Below, piece after piece: positions 1 through 8,492 of a stretch of DNA of 64,000 bases. The DNA is from Pseudomonas arsenicoxydans (GTDB taxonomy: Bacteria > Pseudomonadota > Gammaproteobacteria > Pseudomonadales > Pseudomonadaceae). A program made the translations under genes and the position numbers. Below the pieces are notes generated by a model, which saw nothing but the letters and a program-made list of their open reading frames with translations, did no database searches and had not been told where the DNA came from. The stretch spans positions 1 to 64,000 of the forward strand of contig NZ_RCZE01000011.1 of NCBI RefSeq assembly GCF_006438915.1. Direction: 5' to 3'. Within the stretch, counting starts at the first letter, position 1, and each line of letters opens with the position of its first letter.

Positions 1-56
1 ATGTGTTAGGCCTGCCGCCAGCGTTCAATCTGAGCCATGATCAAACTCTTCAGTTC
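1..56 (-). rRNA. rrs: 16S ribosomal RNA, 5' end (partial)
   Basis: The reverse complement of the first bases reads GAACTGAAGAGTTTGATCATG and onward through the conserved 16S start (forward-primer 27F region) to a Pseudomonas-type GGCAGGCCTAACACAT. The gene runs off the left edge, so only its first ~56 nt are present. It belongs to an rrn operon whose leader and promoters fill the next ~500 bases. Confidence 0.97.
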
Positions 57-206
57 AAACATCTTTGGGTTTTTAAGAAACCCTAAACTTGGCTCAGCAA
101 TCGTTGGTTACATCTTTGATTTCTCGCGGAGTAACTTGTGATGCTGATAATCTTGTTGACTATCAGTCTGACTCCACAAGCACCCACACGAATTGCTTGA
201 TTCAGT

Positions 207-218
207 TGTTAAAGAGCG
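207..218 (-). promoter_or_regulatory. rrn boxA antitermination element
   Basis: The minus strand reads GCTCTTTAACA, the canonical boxA of ribosomal leaders that recruits NusB/NusE for processive antitermination. It lies about 150 nt upstream of the mature 16S start and just downstream of the proximal promoter, as expected for an rrn leader. Confidence 0.85.
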
Positions 219-253
219 GTTGGTTAAGATCTTTCGTCTCAACCGAGGCGCGC

Positions 254-281
254 ATTCTACAGCAGCCTCTGTTGCTGTCAA
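254..281 (-). promoter_or_regulatory. rrn promoter (proximal)
   Basis: Minus strand: -35 TTGACA (276-281), 16-bp spacer, -10 TAGAAT (254-259), followed by a GC-rich discriminator GCGCGCC typical of stringently controlled rRNA promoters. First of three tandem promoters with the same spacing. Confidence 0.85.
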
Positions 282-373
282 GCGGTTATTTTCAGAAGCT
301 TTCAAAGTTTCGCTTGGAAATCTTTAACAACTTCAACCACTTGCGCTTCCGATCACTCGGTAGCGGGAGGCGA

Positions 374-401
374 ATTCTACAGCGTTACACGCTGCTGTCA
401 A
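374..401 (-). promoter_or_regulatory. rrn promoter (middle)
   Basis: Minus strand: -35 TTGACA (396-401), 16-bp spacer, -10 TAGAAT (374-379). Its hexamers and spacing are identical to those of the proximal promoter 120 bp downstream, suggesting an internal duplication of the promoter unit. Confidence 0.8.
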
Positions 402-519
402 CACCTCTTTTTCAACTCCTTTCGCGCTTCGATGACCTGAAGTCGCTTGCTGCCGAAAACTGCGTAACTCTTTGTTTACCAAGGAGTTTTCCGTTTCGAC
501 TGCGCCGGAAGTGGGGCGA

Positions 520-547
520 ATTATAGACATACAGAATCTGTCGTCAA
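520..547 (-). promoter_or_regulatory. rrn promoter (distal)
   Basis: Minus strand: -35 TTGACG (542-547), 16-bp spacer, consensus -10 TATAAT (520-525). It lies directly after the msrQ stop codon, so it is the most upstream of the tandem rrn promoters. The rest of 57-554 holds only leader and promoter sequence; I see no gene in it. Confidence 0.75.
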
Positions 548-554
548 CCTTTAA

Positions 555-1175
555 TTACGCCTTTCGTACAGAGGGTGCCTTTTTAGCCACTAAACGCGGG
601 ATTCGGCGGGCAACCGCCGGTATACGCAACACTAATAGCGCCGCCCCTATAAAGGCATACACCGCCCATTCCTTCAGATCGGCGCGAACGATCCACAACA
701 TATGCAGCAATCCAAGCCCGAGAATCACATAAACCAAGCGATGCAGCTTCTTCCAGCGATTGCCCAAACGTCGCTGACTGTAGCGGTTGGACGTCACCGC
801 CAACGCCAGCAAACACAGAAAGCCCAATGTGCCGACGATAATGTACGGCCGCTTGCGCAACTCAACCCCCAACTGCGACCAGTCAAACCCGAGAATAAAC
901 GCCGTATACCCACTCAAATGCAAAACCACATAAGCAAAGCACCACAACCCCAACTGCCTCCGCACAGCAATCCACCCCGCCCAACCGGTGAGTTTTTGCA
1001 AAGGCGTCATGCTGAGTGTAATGAGTAGCAGAACAAGAGTACCCAACCCCAACCGATCGACCAGCACCTTGCCCGGATCCGGCCCCAGCATATCCGCCCA
1101 GGCTTGATACAACCAAAGCAGCGGCCACACCGCTGTCACGATGAAGACGCCAATACGCCAAACCGGAAATCGCAT
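555..1175 (-). CDS. msrQ: MsrQ, haem-binding membrane subunit of MsrPQ
   Basis: A 206-residue integral membrane protein of the ferric reductase-like family (YedZ). It is mostly hydrophobic helices with His residues inside them (for example VVLHLSG and KKLHRLVYV) that are the expected b-haem ligands. MsrQ passes electrons from the respiratory chain or flavin reductase to periplasmic MsrP, which repairs oxidised methionine. The start codon overlaps the msrP stop by one base (TGATG), so the two are translationally coupled. Length and context are normal. Confidence 0.95.
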   Translation of the reverse strand: MRFPVWRIGVFIVTAVWPLLWLYQAWADMLGPDPGKVLVDRLGLGTLVLLLITLSMTPLQKLTGWAGWIAVRRQLGLWCFAYVVLHLSGYTAFILGFDWSQLGVELRKRPYIIVGTLGFLCLLALAVTSNRYSQRRLGNRWKKLHRLVYVILGLGLLHMLWIVRADLKEWAVYAFIGAALLVLRIPAVARRIPRLVAKKAPSVRKA

Positions 1176-2188
1176 CAGTAGTTCTTCCGCAGATCGAGCC
1201 CTGTATAGAGAGAGGCCACTTCATCCGAGTAGCCATTGAACATCTGCGTGTCTCGCACATTGGGCTTGAACAGACCACTGGGCAATCGACGTTCCCGCGC
1301 CTGAGTCCAGCGCGGGTGATCAACCGTCGGATTCACGTTCGCGTAAAAACCATACTCATCCTCGGCAATGCTCTGCCAGGTGGTTTTCGGCTGCTCGCTG
1401 ACCAGGCTAATACGCACTATGGATTTGATGCTCTTGAAGCCGTACTTCCAAGGCACCACCAGACGCAGCGGCGCGCCATTCTGATTCGGCAGCTCCCGCC
1501 CATACATACCTACCGCCAGAATCGCCAGTGGGTTCATCGCCTCATCAAGACGCAACCCTTCCACATACGGCCAGTCGATCAAGGCAAACCCGGAGCGCTG
1601 GCCCGGCATACTCTTGGGATCCTCCAGGGTTTCGAAACGAATGTACTTTGCCCTGGAAGTCGGTTCGACTTCCTTGAGAAGCGTCGAAATGGGAAAACCG
1701 ATCCACGGAATGACCATCGACCACGCCTCAACGCAGCGAAGACGATAGATCCGCTCCTCCAGCTGATAAGGCTTCATGAAGTCTTCCAGCGCATACCGCC
1801 CTGGCTTACCTACCTCACCATCCACCACCACGCTCCACGGCTCGGTCTTTAGCGCGCCTGCGTTGGCAGCGGGGTCGCCTTTATCGGTACCGAACTCATA
1901 GAAGTTGTTGTAGTGGGTTGCGTCCTTGAACGGCGTGATCGCTTCGTCCTTGACGTTGACCGCGCCCCATTTAGTAGAAGGAAGCTTTTCGGCAAACCAG
2001 GAAGGCGCCCTGCCAGGCTCGACATCGGCATAGCGCGCAGCTTCTTCGGCACTGGCCCAGCGCGGCAGGCCACTGACAGCCAAACCGGCAACGGCAGCAC
2101 CGAGAACATTACGTCGGGATAGATAGAAGGATTCAGGCGTGACGTCCGACTCATGGCAGTCAGACGCTTTGGGGACTTTGATCAGCAT
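1175..2188 (-). CDS. msrP: MsrP, periplasmic methionine sulfoxide reductase catalytic subunit
   Basis: A 337-residue molybdopterin enzyme of the sulfite oxidase fold (YedY). A twin-arginine signal is visible (SRRNVLGA, from about residue 24, then a hydrophobic stretch ending ASA), so the folded protein is exported by Tat. The Mo-ligating Cys is in the [10 protein letters not shown] segment. It reduces free and protein-bound methionine sulfoxide in the periplasm with electrons from MsrQ, encoded directly downstream with a one-base overlap. Family length is typical. Confidence 0.96.
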   Translation of the reverse strand: MLIKVPKASDCHESDVTPESFYLSRRNVLGAAVAGLAVSGLPRWASAEEAARYADVEPGRAPSWFAEKLPSTKWGAVNVKDEAITPFKDATHYNNFYEFGTDKGDPAANAGALKTEPWSVVVDGEVGKPGRYALEDFMKPYQLEERIYRLRCVEAWSMVIPWIGFPISTLLKEVEPTSRAKYIRFETLEDPKSMPGQRSGFALIDWPYVEGLRLDEAMNPLAILAVGMYGRELPNQNGAPLRLVVPWKYGFKSIKSIVRISLVSEQPKTTWQSIAEDEYGFYANVNPTVDHPRWTQARERRLPSGLFKPNVRDTQMFNGYSDEVASLYTGLDLRKNY

Positions 2189-2251
2189 GGCAACTCCGCA
2201 GCATTGGAGAACAGTTGCACCAATAGACTGCGGAGTATGAGGGAAATTACA

Positions 2252-3109
2252 TCACTCGGCGTTTTTGTGGCGACGAAGACGCAACAGGTATTGCACCGGA
2301 CCGGAGGCCGCATAAGCGAGGAAAACCAGCAGCAGAATGCGTGGCGGATCACTGAAGACCACGGCAAACACCAGCACCACCGCAAGAATCGCCACGAAAG
2401 GTACGCGCCCTTTCAAGTCCAGCTCCTTGAAGCTGTTGTACTTGATGTTGCTGACCATCAGCATGCCGGCCGCCGCCACCATCAGCGCAACCAGGAAGGA
2501 CATCTTCGACCCCTGAATGCCGTAGTCGCTGAACGCCCAGACGATCCCCGCGACCACACCCGCCGCTGCCGGGCTGGCCAGACCGATGAAGTAGCGCTTG
2601 TCTGCGGTGCCAACCTGAGTGTTGAAGCGCGCCAGACGCAGCGCAGCGCCTGCCACATAGATGAAGGCGACCATCCAGCCGACCTTGCCCATATCACCCA
2701 AGGCCCAGCCAAACGCCAGCAAGGCCGGCGCGACGCCGAAGGCGACCATGTCCGACAACGAGTCGTACTCGGCACCAAAAGCGCTTTGGGTATTGGTCAT
2801 GCGCGCCACTCGGCCATCGAGACCGTCGAGCACCATCGCGACGAAAATCGCGATCGCGGCGAAAGCAAAGTACTTGCTCGCATTGACCGAGTCCCCAGCA
2901 CTCAAGGCCGCCTGGGCACTCATCGAGTTGATGATGGAATAAAACCCTGCGAACAGGTTCGCAGTGGTGAACAGATTCGGCAGAAGATAGATACCACGAT
3001 GCCGGACTTTGCGGCCTTCAGCGTCATGCCCTTCCTCGATGTGTTCATCGATGGGCAGCAGGCTTTCGGCGTCAGAAGCCTGGTTTGGCTCTTCGGGGCG
3101 TTCGCTCAT
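2252..3109 (-). CDS. pssA: CDP-diacylglycerol-serine O-phosphatidyltransferase
   Basis: Phosphatidylserine synthase, the committed step to phosphatidylethanolamine, in the inner membrane. The CDP-alcohol phosphatidyltransferase signature DG-x2-AR-x8-G-x3-D-x3-D is complete (DGLDGRVAR ... GAEYDSLSD), with about eight hydrophobic segments and an acidic cytoplasmic N-terminus. The frame is open upstream, but AAGG sits 8 nt before the ATG of MSERPEE, so I start at 3109 (285 aa). MSMSERP at 3115 is only 2 nt from the ribosome site. It follows ilvC across a terminator, so it probably has its own promoter. Confidence 0.93.
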   Translation of the reverse strand: MSERPEEPNQASDAESLLPIDEHIEEGHDAEGRKVRHRGIYLLPNLFTTANLFAGFYSIINSMSAQAALSAGDSVNASKYFAFAAIAIFVAMVLDGLDGRVARMTNTQSAFGAEYDSLSDMVAFGVAPALLAFGWALGDMGKVGWMVAFIYVAGAALRLARFNTQVGTADKRYFIGLASPAAAGVVAGIVWAFSDYGIQGSKMSFLVALMVAAAGMLMVSNIKYNSFKELDLKGRVPFVAILAVVLVFAVVFSDPPRILLLVFLAYAASGPVQYLLRLRRHKNAE

Positions 3110-3211
3110 GGACATTACCTTGCAACAGGGTGGAAAGTTTTCGACAGGTGTCTGGGACGACGGTTCGGCCACAAACGATGCTGCTTTATACCAGAAGCGG
3201 CGTTCCAAACG

Positions 3212-3237
3212 AAAAAACGCGGCCTAGGCCGCGTTTT
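3212..3237 (-). terminator. Rho-independent terminator of ilvC
   Basis: A perfect palindrome AAAACGCGGCC-TA-GGCCGCGTTTT (3214-3237) lies 18 nt beyond the ilvC stop. On the minus strand it is followed by a U-run at 3217-3212, so it ends the ilvIHC transcript before pssA. Confidence 0.85.
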
Positions 3238-3254
3238 CCGTACAGGATCGTGAC

Positions 3255-4280
<1,026 letters not shown>

Positions 4281-4319
4281 CTATATATCCAGGCCGTTCA
4301 GGCCATTCGCTAATTTGGT

Positions 4320-4811
4320 TTAGATGCTGAGTACTTTGTCGCCGCGAGCAATACCGGTTACGCCGCTACGGACGGTTTCCAGAATCGACGCAGTGCCAAT
4401 GGACTGAATGAAGCTGTCGAGCTTGTCGCTGGTACCGGTCAGTTGAACGGTATACACGCTTGCGCTGACATCGACGATCTGCCCACGGTAAATATCGGTG
4501 GTGCGTTTGATCTCGGCGCGCTGGGCGCCGGTGGCCTTGACCTTAACCAACATCAGTTCGCGCTCGATGTGAGCACTCTCCGACAGGTCGACCAGTTTGA
4601 CCACTTCGATCAACTTGTTCAGGTTCTTGGTGATCTGCTCGATCACTTCATCATGGCCAACCGTGGTCAGCGTCAGACGCGACAGGGTCGGGTCTTCGGT
4701 AGGTGCCACCGTCAGGCTTTCGATGTTGTAGTTACGCTGCGAGAACAGGCCGACTACACGAGACAGAGCGCCCGGTTCGTTTTCCAGAAGCAAGGAAATA
4801 ATGTGTCGCAT
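4320..4811 (-). CDS. ilvH: Acetolactate synthase small (regulatory) subunit
   Basis: A 163-aa regulatory subunit with an N-terminal ACT domain (MRHIISLLLENEPGALSRVVG) that binds valine for feedback inhibition, plus the IlvH C-terminal domain. An open frame extends 10 codons upstream into ilvI, but MRHIISLL is the conserved family start and leaves a 2-nt gap to the ilvI stop. It pairs with IlvI, encoded immediately upstream. Confidence 0.97.
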   Translation of the reverse strand: MRHIISLLLENEPGALSRVVGLFSQRNYNIESLTVAPTEDPTLSRLTLTTVGHDEVIEQITKNLNKLIEVVKLVDLSESAHIERELMLVKVKATGAQRAEIKRTTDIYRGQIVDVSASVYTVQLTGTSDKLDSFIQSIGTASILETVRSGVTGIARGDKVLSI

Positions 4812-4813
4812 GA

Positions 4814-6538
4814 TTAAGTACGCTCCGTCTTGCTCAGCCACATATCGCGCATGGAGCCGTCTTTGATCTGCATCGGATAGACGTGCTCGCTGGTGTCGAC
4901 CGAAATATCCAGCACGACCAGGCGATCCTTCATGGCGAACGCCTCTTCCATCTGCGACTTCAAGTCTTTCGAGTCGGTGATGCGCACGCCAACGTGACCA
5001 TAGGCTTCTGCCAGCTTGACGAAGTCAGGCAGCGATTCCATGTACGAGTGCGAGTGACGGCTGCCGTAACTCATGTCTTGCCACTGGCGAACCATACCCA
5101 GAACACCGTTGTTCAGGATGACGATTTTGACCGGCAAGCCATATTGCAGACAGGTGGACAGTTCCTGAATGTTCATCTGGATGCTGCCCTCGCCCGTCAC
5201 GCAAACGACGTCGGCATCCGGGAAGCTCAACTTGATACCCATGGCCGCTGGAAAACCGAAGCCCATGGTGCCCAGGCCACCGGAGTTGATCCAGCGGTTT
5301 GGCTTGTTGAACGTGTAGTACTGCGCGGCGAACATCTGGTGCTGGCCCACGTCCGAAGCGACATAAGCATCGCCCTTAGTGACTTCGCACAGGGTTTCGA
5401 TCACGGTCTGCGGCTTGATGACGCTGCCGTCGCCCTTGTCGTAAGGGAACAGGCCACGATCACCGCGCCACTCATCAACTTGCTTCCACCAGCTGGCAAC
5501 GGACTCCTTGTTCGGGGTCTCGCCGATTTCCTTGAGGATCGCGACCATTTCGGTCAGGACGCTCTCGACCGGGCCGACGATAGGTACGTCTGCCTTGATG
5601 GTCTTGGAGATCGAAGCCGGGTCGATGTCGATGTGAATGATCTTGGCATTCGGGCAGAACTTCGCCGGGCCGTTGATCACACGGTCATCGAAACGCGCGC
5701 CGACCGCAAGGATCACGTCGGCGTGGTGCATCGCCAGGTTTGCGGTGTAGCTGCCGTGCATGCCGAGCATGCCGATGAACTGACGGTCGGTGCCAGGGTA
5801 GGCACCCAGGCCCATCAGGGTATTGGTTACTGGCAGGTTGAGCATCTTCGCCAATTCGGTCAGCGGCGCGGAGCCACCACCCAGAATCACGCCACCGCCG
5901 GCGTACATCACCGGACGCTTGGCCGCGAGGAGCATTTCTGCCGCCTTGCGGATTTGCCCGGAGTGGCCGCGAACGGCCGGGCTGTAGGAACGCAGCTTGG
6001 CTTTTTTCGGGAAGATGTATTCGTACTTCTCAGCCGGGTTGGTCATGTCTTTCGGGATATCGACAACGACCGGGCCCGGACGACCGGATTGCGCCAGGTA
6101 GAATGCCTTCTTCATGACTTCCGGGATTTCCGACGCGTGCTTGATCATGAAGCTGTGCTTCACGATCGGCCGGGAGATACCGATCATGTCGGTTTCCTGG
6201 AACGCATCGGTGCCCACCATGTTGCTAGGCACCTGGCCGGAAATGACCACCATCGGAATCGAGTCCATATAGGCGGTGGCAATACCGGTGATGGCGTTTG
6301 TTGCGCCAGGACCGGAAGTCACCAGTACCACGCCGGCTTTACCGGTGGCACGGGCATAGCCGTCAGCCATATGGGTAGCCGCTTGTTCGTGACGAACCAG
6401 GATGTGGGTCACTTCCGGTTCTTTGAACAGGGCATCGTAAACATGAAGAAGAGCACCACCCGGGTACCCGTAGATATATTTGACGCCTTCGTCACGCAAA
6501 AAGCGGACGAGCATCTCACCGCCAGATAAAAGCTCCAC
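4814..6538 (-). CDS. ilvI: Acetolactate synthase large (catalytic) subunit
   Basis: A ThDP-dependent enzyme condensing pyruvate with pyruvate or 2-oxobutyrate. The catalytic Glu lies in [15 protein letters not shown] (about residue 51), and the ThDP/Mg motif is TGEGSIQMN...ILNN. The frame opens at GTG 6547, but that codon is part of the AGAGGTG ribosome site. The GTG at 6538 ([10 protein letters not shown]) is correctly spaced and gives the usual 574 aa. First gene of ilvIHC, preceded by a ~390-nt untranslated region. Confidence 0.97.
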   Translation of the reverse strand: MELLSGGEMLVRFLRDEGVKYIYGYPGGALLHVYDALFKEPEVTHILVRHEQAATHMADGYARATGKAGVVLVTSGPGATNAITGIATAYMDSIPMVVISGQVPSNMVGTDAFQETDMIGISRPIVKHSFMIKHASEIPEVMKKAFYLAQSGRPGPVVVDIPKDMTNPAEKYEYIFPKKAKLRSYSPAVRGHSGQIRKAAEMLLAAKRPVMYAGGGVILGGGSAPLTELAKMLNLPVTNTLMGLGAYPGTDRQFIGMLGMHGSYTANLAMHHADVILAVGARFDDRVINGPAKFCPNAKIIHIDIDPASISKTIKADVPIVGPVESVLTEMVAILKEIGETPNKESVASWWKQVDEWRGDRGLFPYDKGDGSVIKPQTVIETLCEVTKGDAYVASDVGQHQMFAAQYYTFNKPNRWINSGGLGTMGFGFPAAMGIKLSFPDADVVCVTGEGSIQMNIQELSTCLQYGLPVKIVILNNGVLGMVRQWQDMSYGSRHSHSYMESLPDFVKLAEAYGHVGVRITDSKDLKSQMEEAFAMKDRLVVLDISVDTSEHVYPMQIKDGSMRDMWLSKTERT

Positions 6539-6547
6539 GTTGTTCAC

Positions 6548-6938
6548 CTCTAAAACGCCAGAATACCGCCCACATAAACGGGGACGGGTCTTAATAGGTT
6601 TACTTCTCAGCAGAGCATGAGCGACGGTGGTCGCCGACTACGTCAGCACTGACTGAGCAAGTATTGGGATCGTCCCAAGTGTTGCGGGCCTTTCCCACCC
6701 AGCGCGAGGTAACGCGTTGCGGGTGTAACAGGTCGGCGCGGATGTGCGCCTCATGATCTGCTGAGTGGGTCTGCTTCTGGCAGTCCCTCTACAGCGGACT
6801 TTGGATTCTTCTGTTTCGTCCCCTGCAAGTCAAGTCGTCTATGTGCTTTATTGAAGTAAGCACATGAGAAAGCAAGAAAAAATCGCTAAACAGCGACTGT
6901 GTTAGCTTCGATTGCGCAACTCATGACAAGGAAATGGC
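6548..6938. other. Intergenic region between ilvI and the DUF4124 gene; possible ilvI leader
   Basis: A 390-bp stretch without a convincing gene. It contains a 15-nt palindrome TTGGGA-TCG-TCCCAA (6664-6678), an 8-bp-stem inverted repeat ATGTGCTT/AAGCACAT (6841-6865), a possible minus-strand -35 TTGACT near 6829, and an unproven 38-codon minus-strand reading frame (6638-6754) whose last third is rich in Leu/Ile/Val. I cannot draw a convincing attenuator: no hairpin with a U-run precedes ilvI. Confidence 0.5.
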
Positions 6939-7355
6939 ATGCGAACGATCTTCTTCATGGTCAGCCTGCTGATCAGCCCTTTGTGCACGGCCGCCCAGAT
7001 CTACAAATGGGTCGATGCTCAGGGAGTGACTCACTTCGACGCACAACCTCCACAAGGGCAGCAAGCCACCACCGTGGTGACGCCCTCCTCTTCTGTGAGC
7101 CAACCAGCCACGCTGCCTGGCAGTAAAGCCATCGGCAATCAGCAGGACATCGACAACACGGTGAAAAAACAGGTCGCCGAGCAGCAAGCCCAGCTCAAGG
7201 CATTTTGCATGCAGGCGCGTACGAATCTGGCGCAACTGCAGAACAATCCGCGACTTCGGGAGGATGTGAAGGGCGAAATGCGTCGCCTGACCGATCAACA
7301 ACGTCAGGAGCGCATCAGCGAAACGCAGAAACAGATTGCGCAGAACTGCCAGTAG
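6939..7355 (+). CDS. DUF4124 domain-containing secreted protein
   Basis: A 138-aa protein with an N-terminal signal peptide (MRTIFFMVSLLISPLCTAA) followed directly by the DUF4124 domain (QIYKWVDAQGVTHFDAQPP), a short beta module common in gammaproteobacterial periplasmic proteins. The second half is charged and helical, likely coiled coil (KKQVAEQQAQLKAF to QKQIAQN). Function is unknown. AAGGAA sits upstream of the ATG. Convergent with yqcC and separated from it by a REP hairpin. Confidence 0.85.
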   Translation: MRTIFFMVSLLISPLCTAAQIYKWVDAQGVTHFDAQPPQGQQATTVVTPSSSVSQPATLPGSKAIGNQQDIDNTVKKQVAEQQAQLKAFCMQARTNLAQLQNNPRLREDVKGEMRRLTDQQRQERISETQKQIAQNCQ

Positions 7356-7360
7356 GCACC

Positions 7361-7390
7361 TGTAGGAGCCGAGCTTGCTCGGCTCCTACA
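7361..7390. repeat. Single REP-like palindrome
   Basis: TGTAGGAGCCGAGC-TT-GCTCGGCTCCTACA, a perfect 14-bp inverted repeat between the convergent DUF4124 and yqcC genes. It shares its arms with the paired elements at 20439-20502 and 30753-30843 but is a single, symmetric copy. It may also serve as a transcript end or stabiliser, though it lacks a U-run. Confidence 0.75.
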
Positions 7391-7400
7391 GAGATCGGTG

Positions 7401-7736
7401 TTAGCGGGAGGCGGTGATCAGCAGATCGAACTCTTTGAGCAGCACTTGCAGCTGTCGATCCCGGCCCTGGACATCACGGCCGGCGAAGACCATTTCGGCC
7501 ATCTCCTGAATCCCGGAGACGGCGGGCAACGGCAGGTCCTGCTCGAGGATCATCTTCATCCGGGGCAGGAAGATCCATTGCAGCCACTGCTCGAAATCCA
7601 GCGTATCGACCGAAAACGGCTCGACGCTGGATAGCGCTTCTTGGGATGGCGAGACTTCATCCCACCACCCCTGCACCCGCAGTTCACGCTCAATCAGCAG
7701 CAACTGCTCGGCAATCTTCGGGAAGCGCGCGTCCAT
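7401..7736 (-). CDS. YqcC family protein
   Basis: A 111-aa helical protein of the YqcC/DUF446 family (FEQWLQWIFLPRM, EMAEMVF). In enterobacteria the family is linked to tRNA pseudouridine synthase TruC loci, but no biochemical role is assigned. A GTG lies one codon upstream; I chose the ATG at 7736, which overlaps the lpoP stop (TGATG). Third gene of mrcB-lpoP-yqcC. Confidence 0.8.
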   Translation of the reverse strand: MDARFPKIAEQLLLIERELRVQGWWDEVSPSQEALSSVEPFSVDTLDFEQWLQWIFLPRMKMILEQDLPLPAVSGIQEMAEMVFAGRDVQGRDRQLQVLLKEFDLLITASR

Positions 7737-8476
7737 CACAGCGAAACCTTGGCCTTCTGACGGGCCAATGTTGCGCCGGCAGAATCACCCTGCTTCTCGC
7801 GTGCCTGGGCAATCAATTCCCACAGGCTGGCCTGAAGGTCCGGACGGCCATTGGCGAATGTCAGACCACGGCGAGCGAATTGTTCAGCCTGCGCCGCATC
7901 GCCTTGGGCCATGCGCACTTGAGCCAGACGATAAAGCACTTGCGGCTCACGCGGTGCAACGCGCTGAGCACGTTCCAGGCTGGACGAAGCACCGTTGAGG
8001 TCGCCGCTTGCCTGTTGCTGCTGAGCCGTGGTCAACAGCGCCAGCACCGGACCATCCAGTTGCTCGTCGGCTGACAGACCGCCAGCGCTCGCCGAAGGAA
8101 TCCCGCTCGGCGTCGACGGCATGCTGTAGCTGCCCTGATTGATCGGTGCCGACTGAACCGGAGAGGTATCGATTGGCCCCGGAGTGATCGGGCCTGGCGT
8201 GATCGGCGTGGCGCTGATCGGTGCCGAGGAGACCGCGCCGCCACCCGGAACCATCACCACCACACCGGTATCGCCTTGCGGGATCGCCTGGGTTTGCGAC
8301 TGGGCTTGCGCAGGACGCTTTACGGTCGACTTGCGGAAACCGCCATTCGCCGAAATCCGCTCACTGTTGGACACAGCCGTGCCGGAGTCTTCAACCGGAA
8401 TCGAACCGCGTTGTACGGTGGAGCAACCGCTGAGCAACGCCACGGCGGCAACCGCTGGTATCAACCACTTGTTCAC
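7736..8476 (-). CDS. lpoP: LpoP-like TPR lipoprotein, activator of PBP1b
   Basis: A 246-aa outer-membrane lipoprotein: lipobox LLSGC with Cys18, then a long disordered linker rich in Pro, Ser and Gly (about 40-140, with repeated ITPGPI and SAPI units), then two or three TPR-like helix pairs (about 145-240). In P. aeruginosa the equivalent TPR lipoprotein next to ponB, LpoP, activates PBP1b, a counterpart of E. coli LpoB. The gene lies 16 nt downstream of mrcB, which supports that role. The assignment is from synteny and architecture. Confidence 0.82.
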   Translation of the reverse strand: MNKWLIPAVAAVALLSGCSTVQRGSIPVEDSGTAVSNSERISANGGFRKSTVKRPAQAQSQTQAIPQGDTGVVVMVPGGGAVSSAPISATPITPGPITPGPIDTSPVQSAPINQGSYSMPSTPSGIPSASAGGLSADEQLDGPVLALLTTAQQQQASGDLNGASSSLERAQRVAPREPQVLYRLAQVRMAQGDAAQAEQFARRGLTFANGRPDLQASLWELIAQAREKQGDSAGATLARQKAKVSL

Positions 8477-8492
8477 GTAAATCCCTCTTTGC

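Noticed and set aside
4883-6529. 548-codon open frame on the plus strand opposite ilvI
   Set aside because: It mirrors the codon structure of ilvI in high-GC DNA, is rich in His/Arg/Val without any recognisable domain, and lacks a ribosome site.
6841-6865. Inverted repeat ATGTGCTT/AAGCACAT as a terminator or riboswitch
   Set aside because: Short AT-rich stem, no U-run, and no match to a riboswitch class that I recognise; noted only within the intergenic entry.
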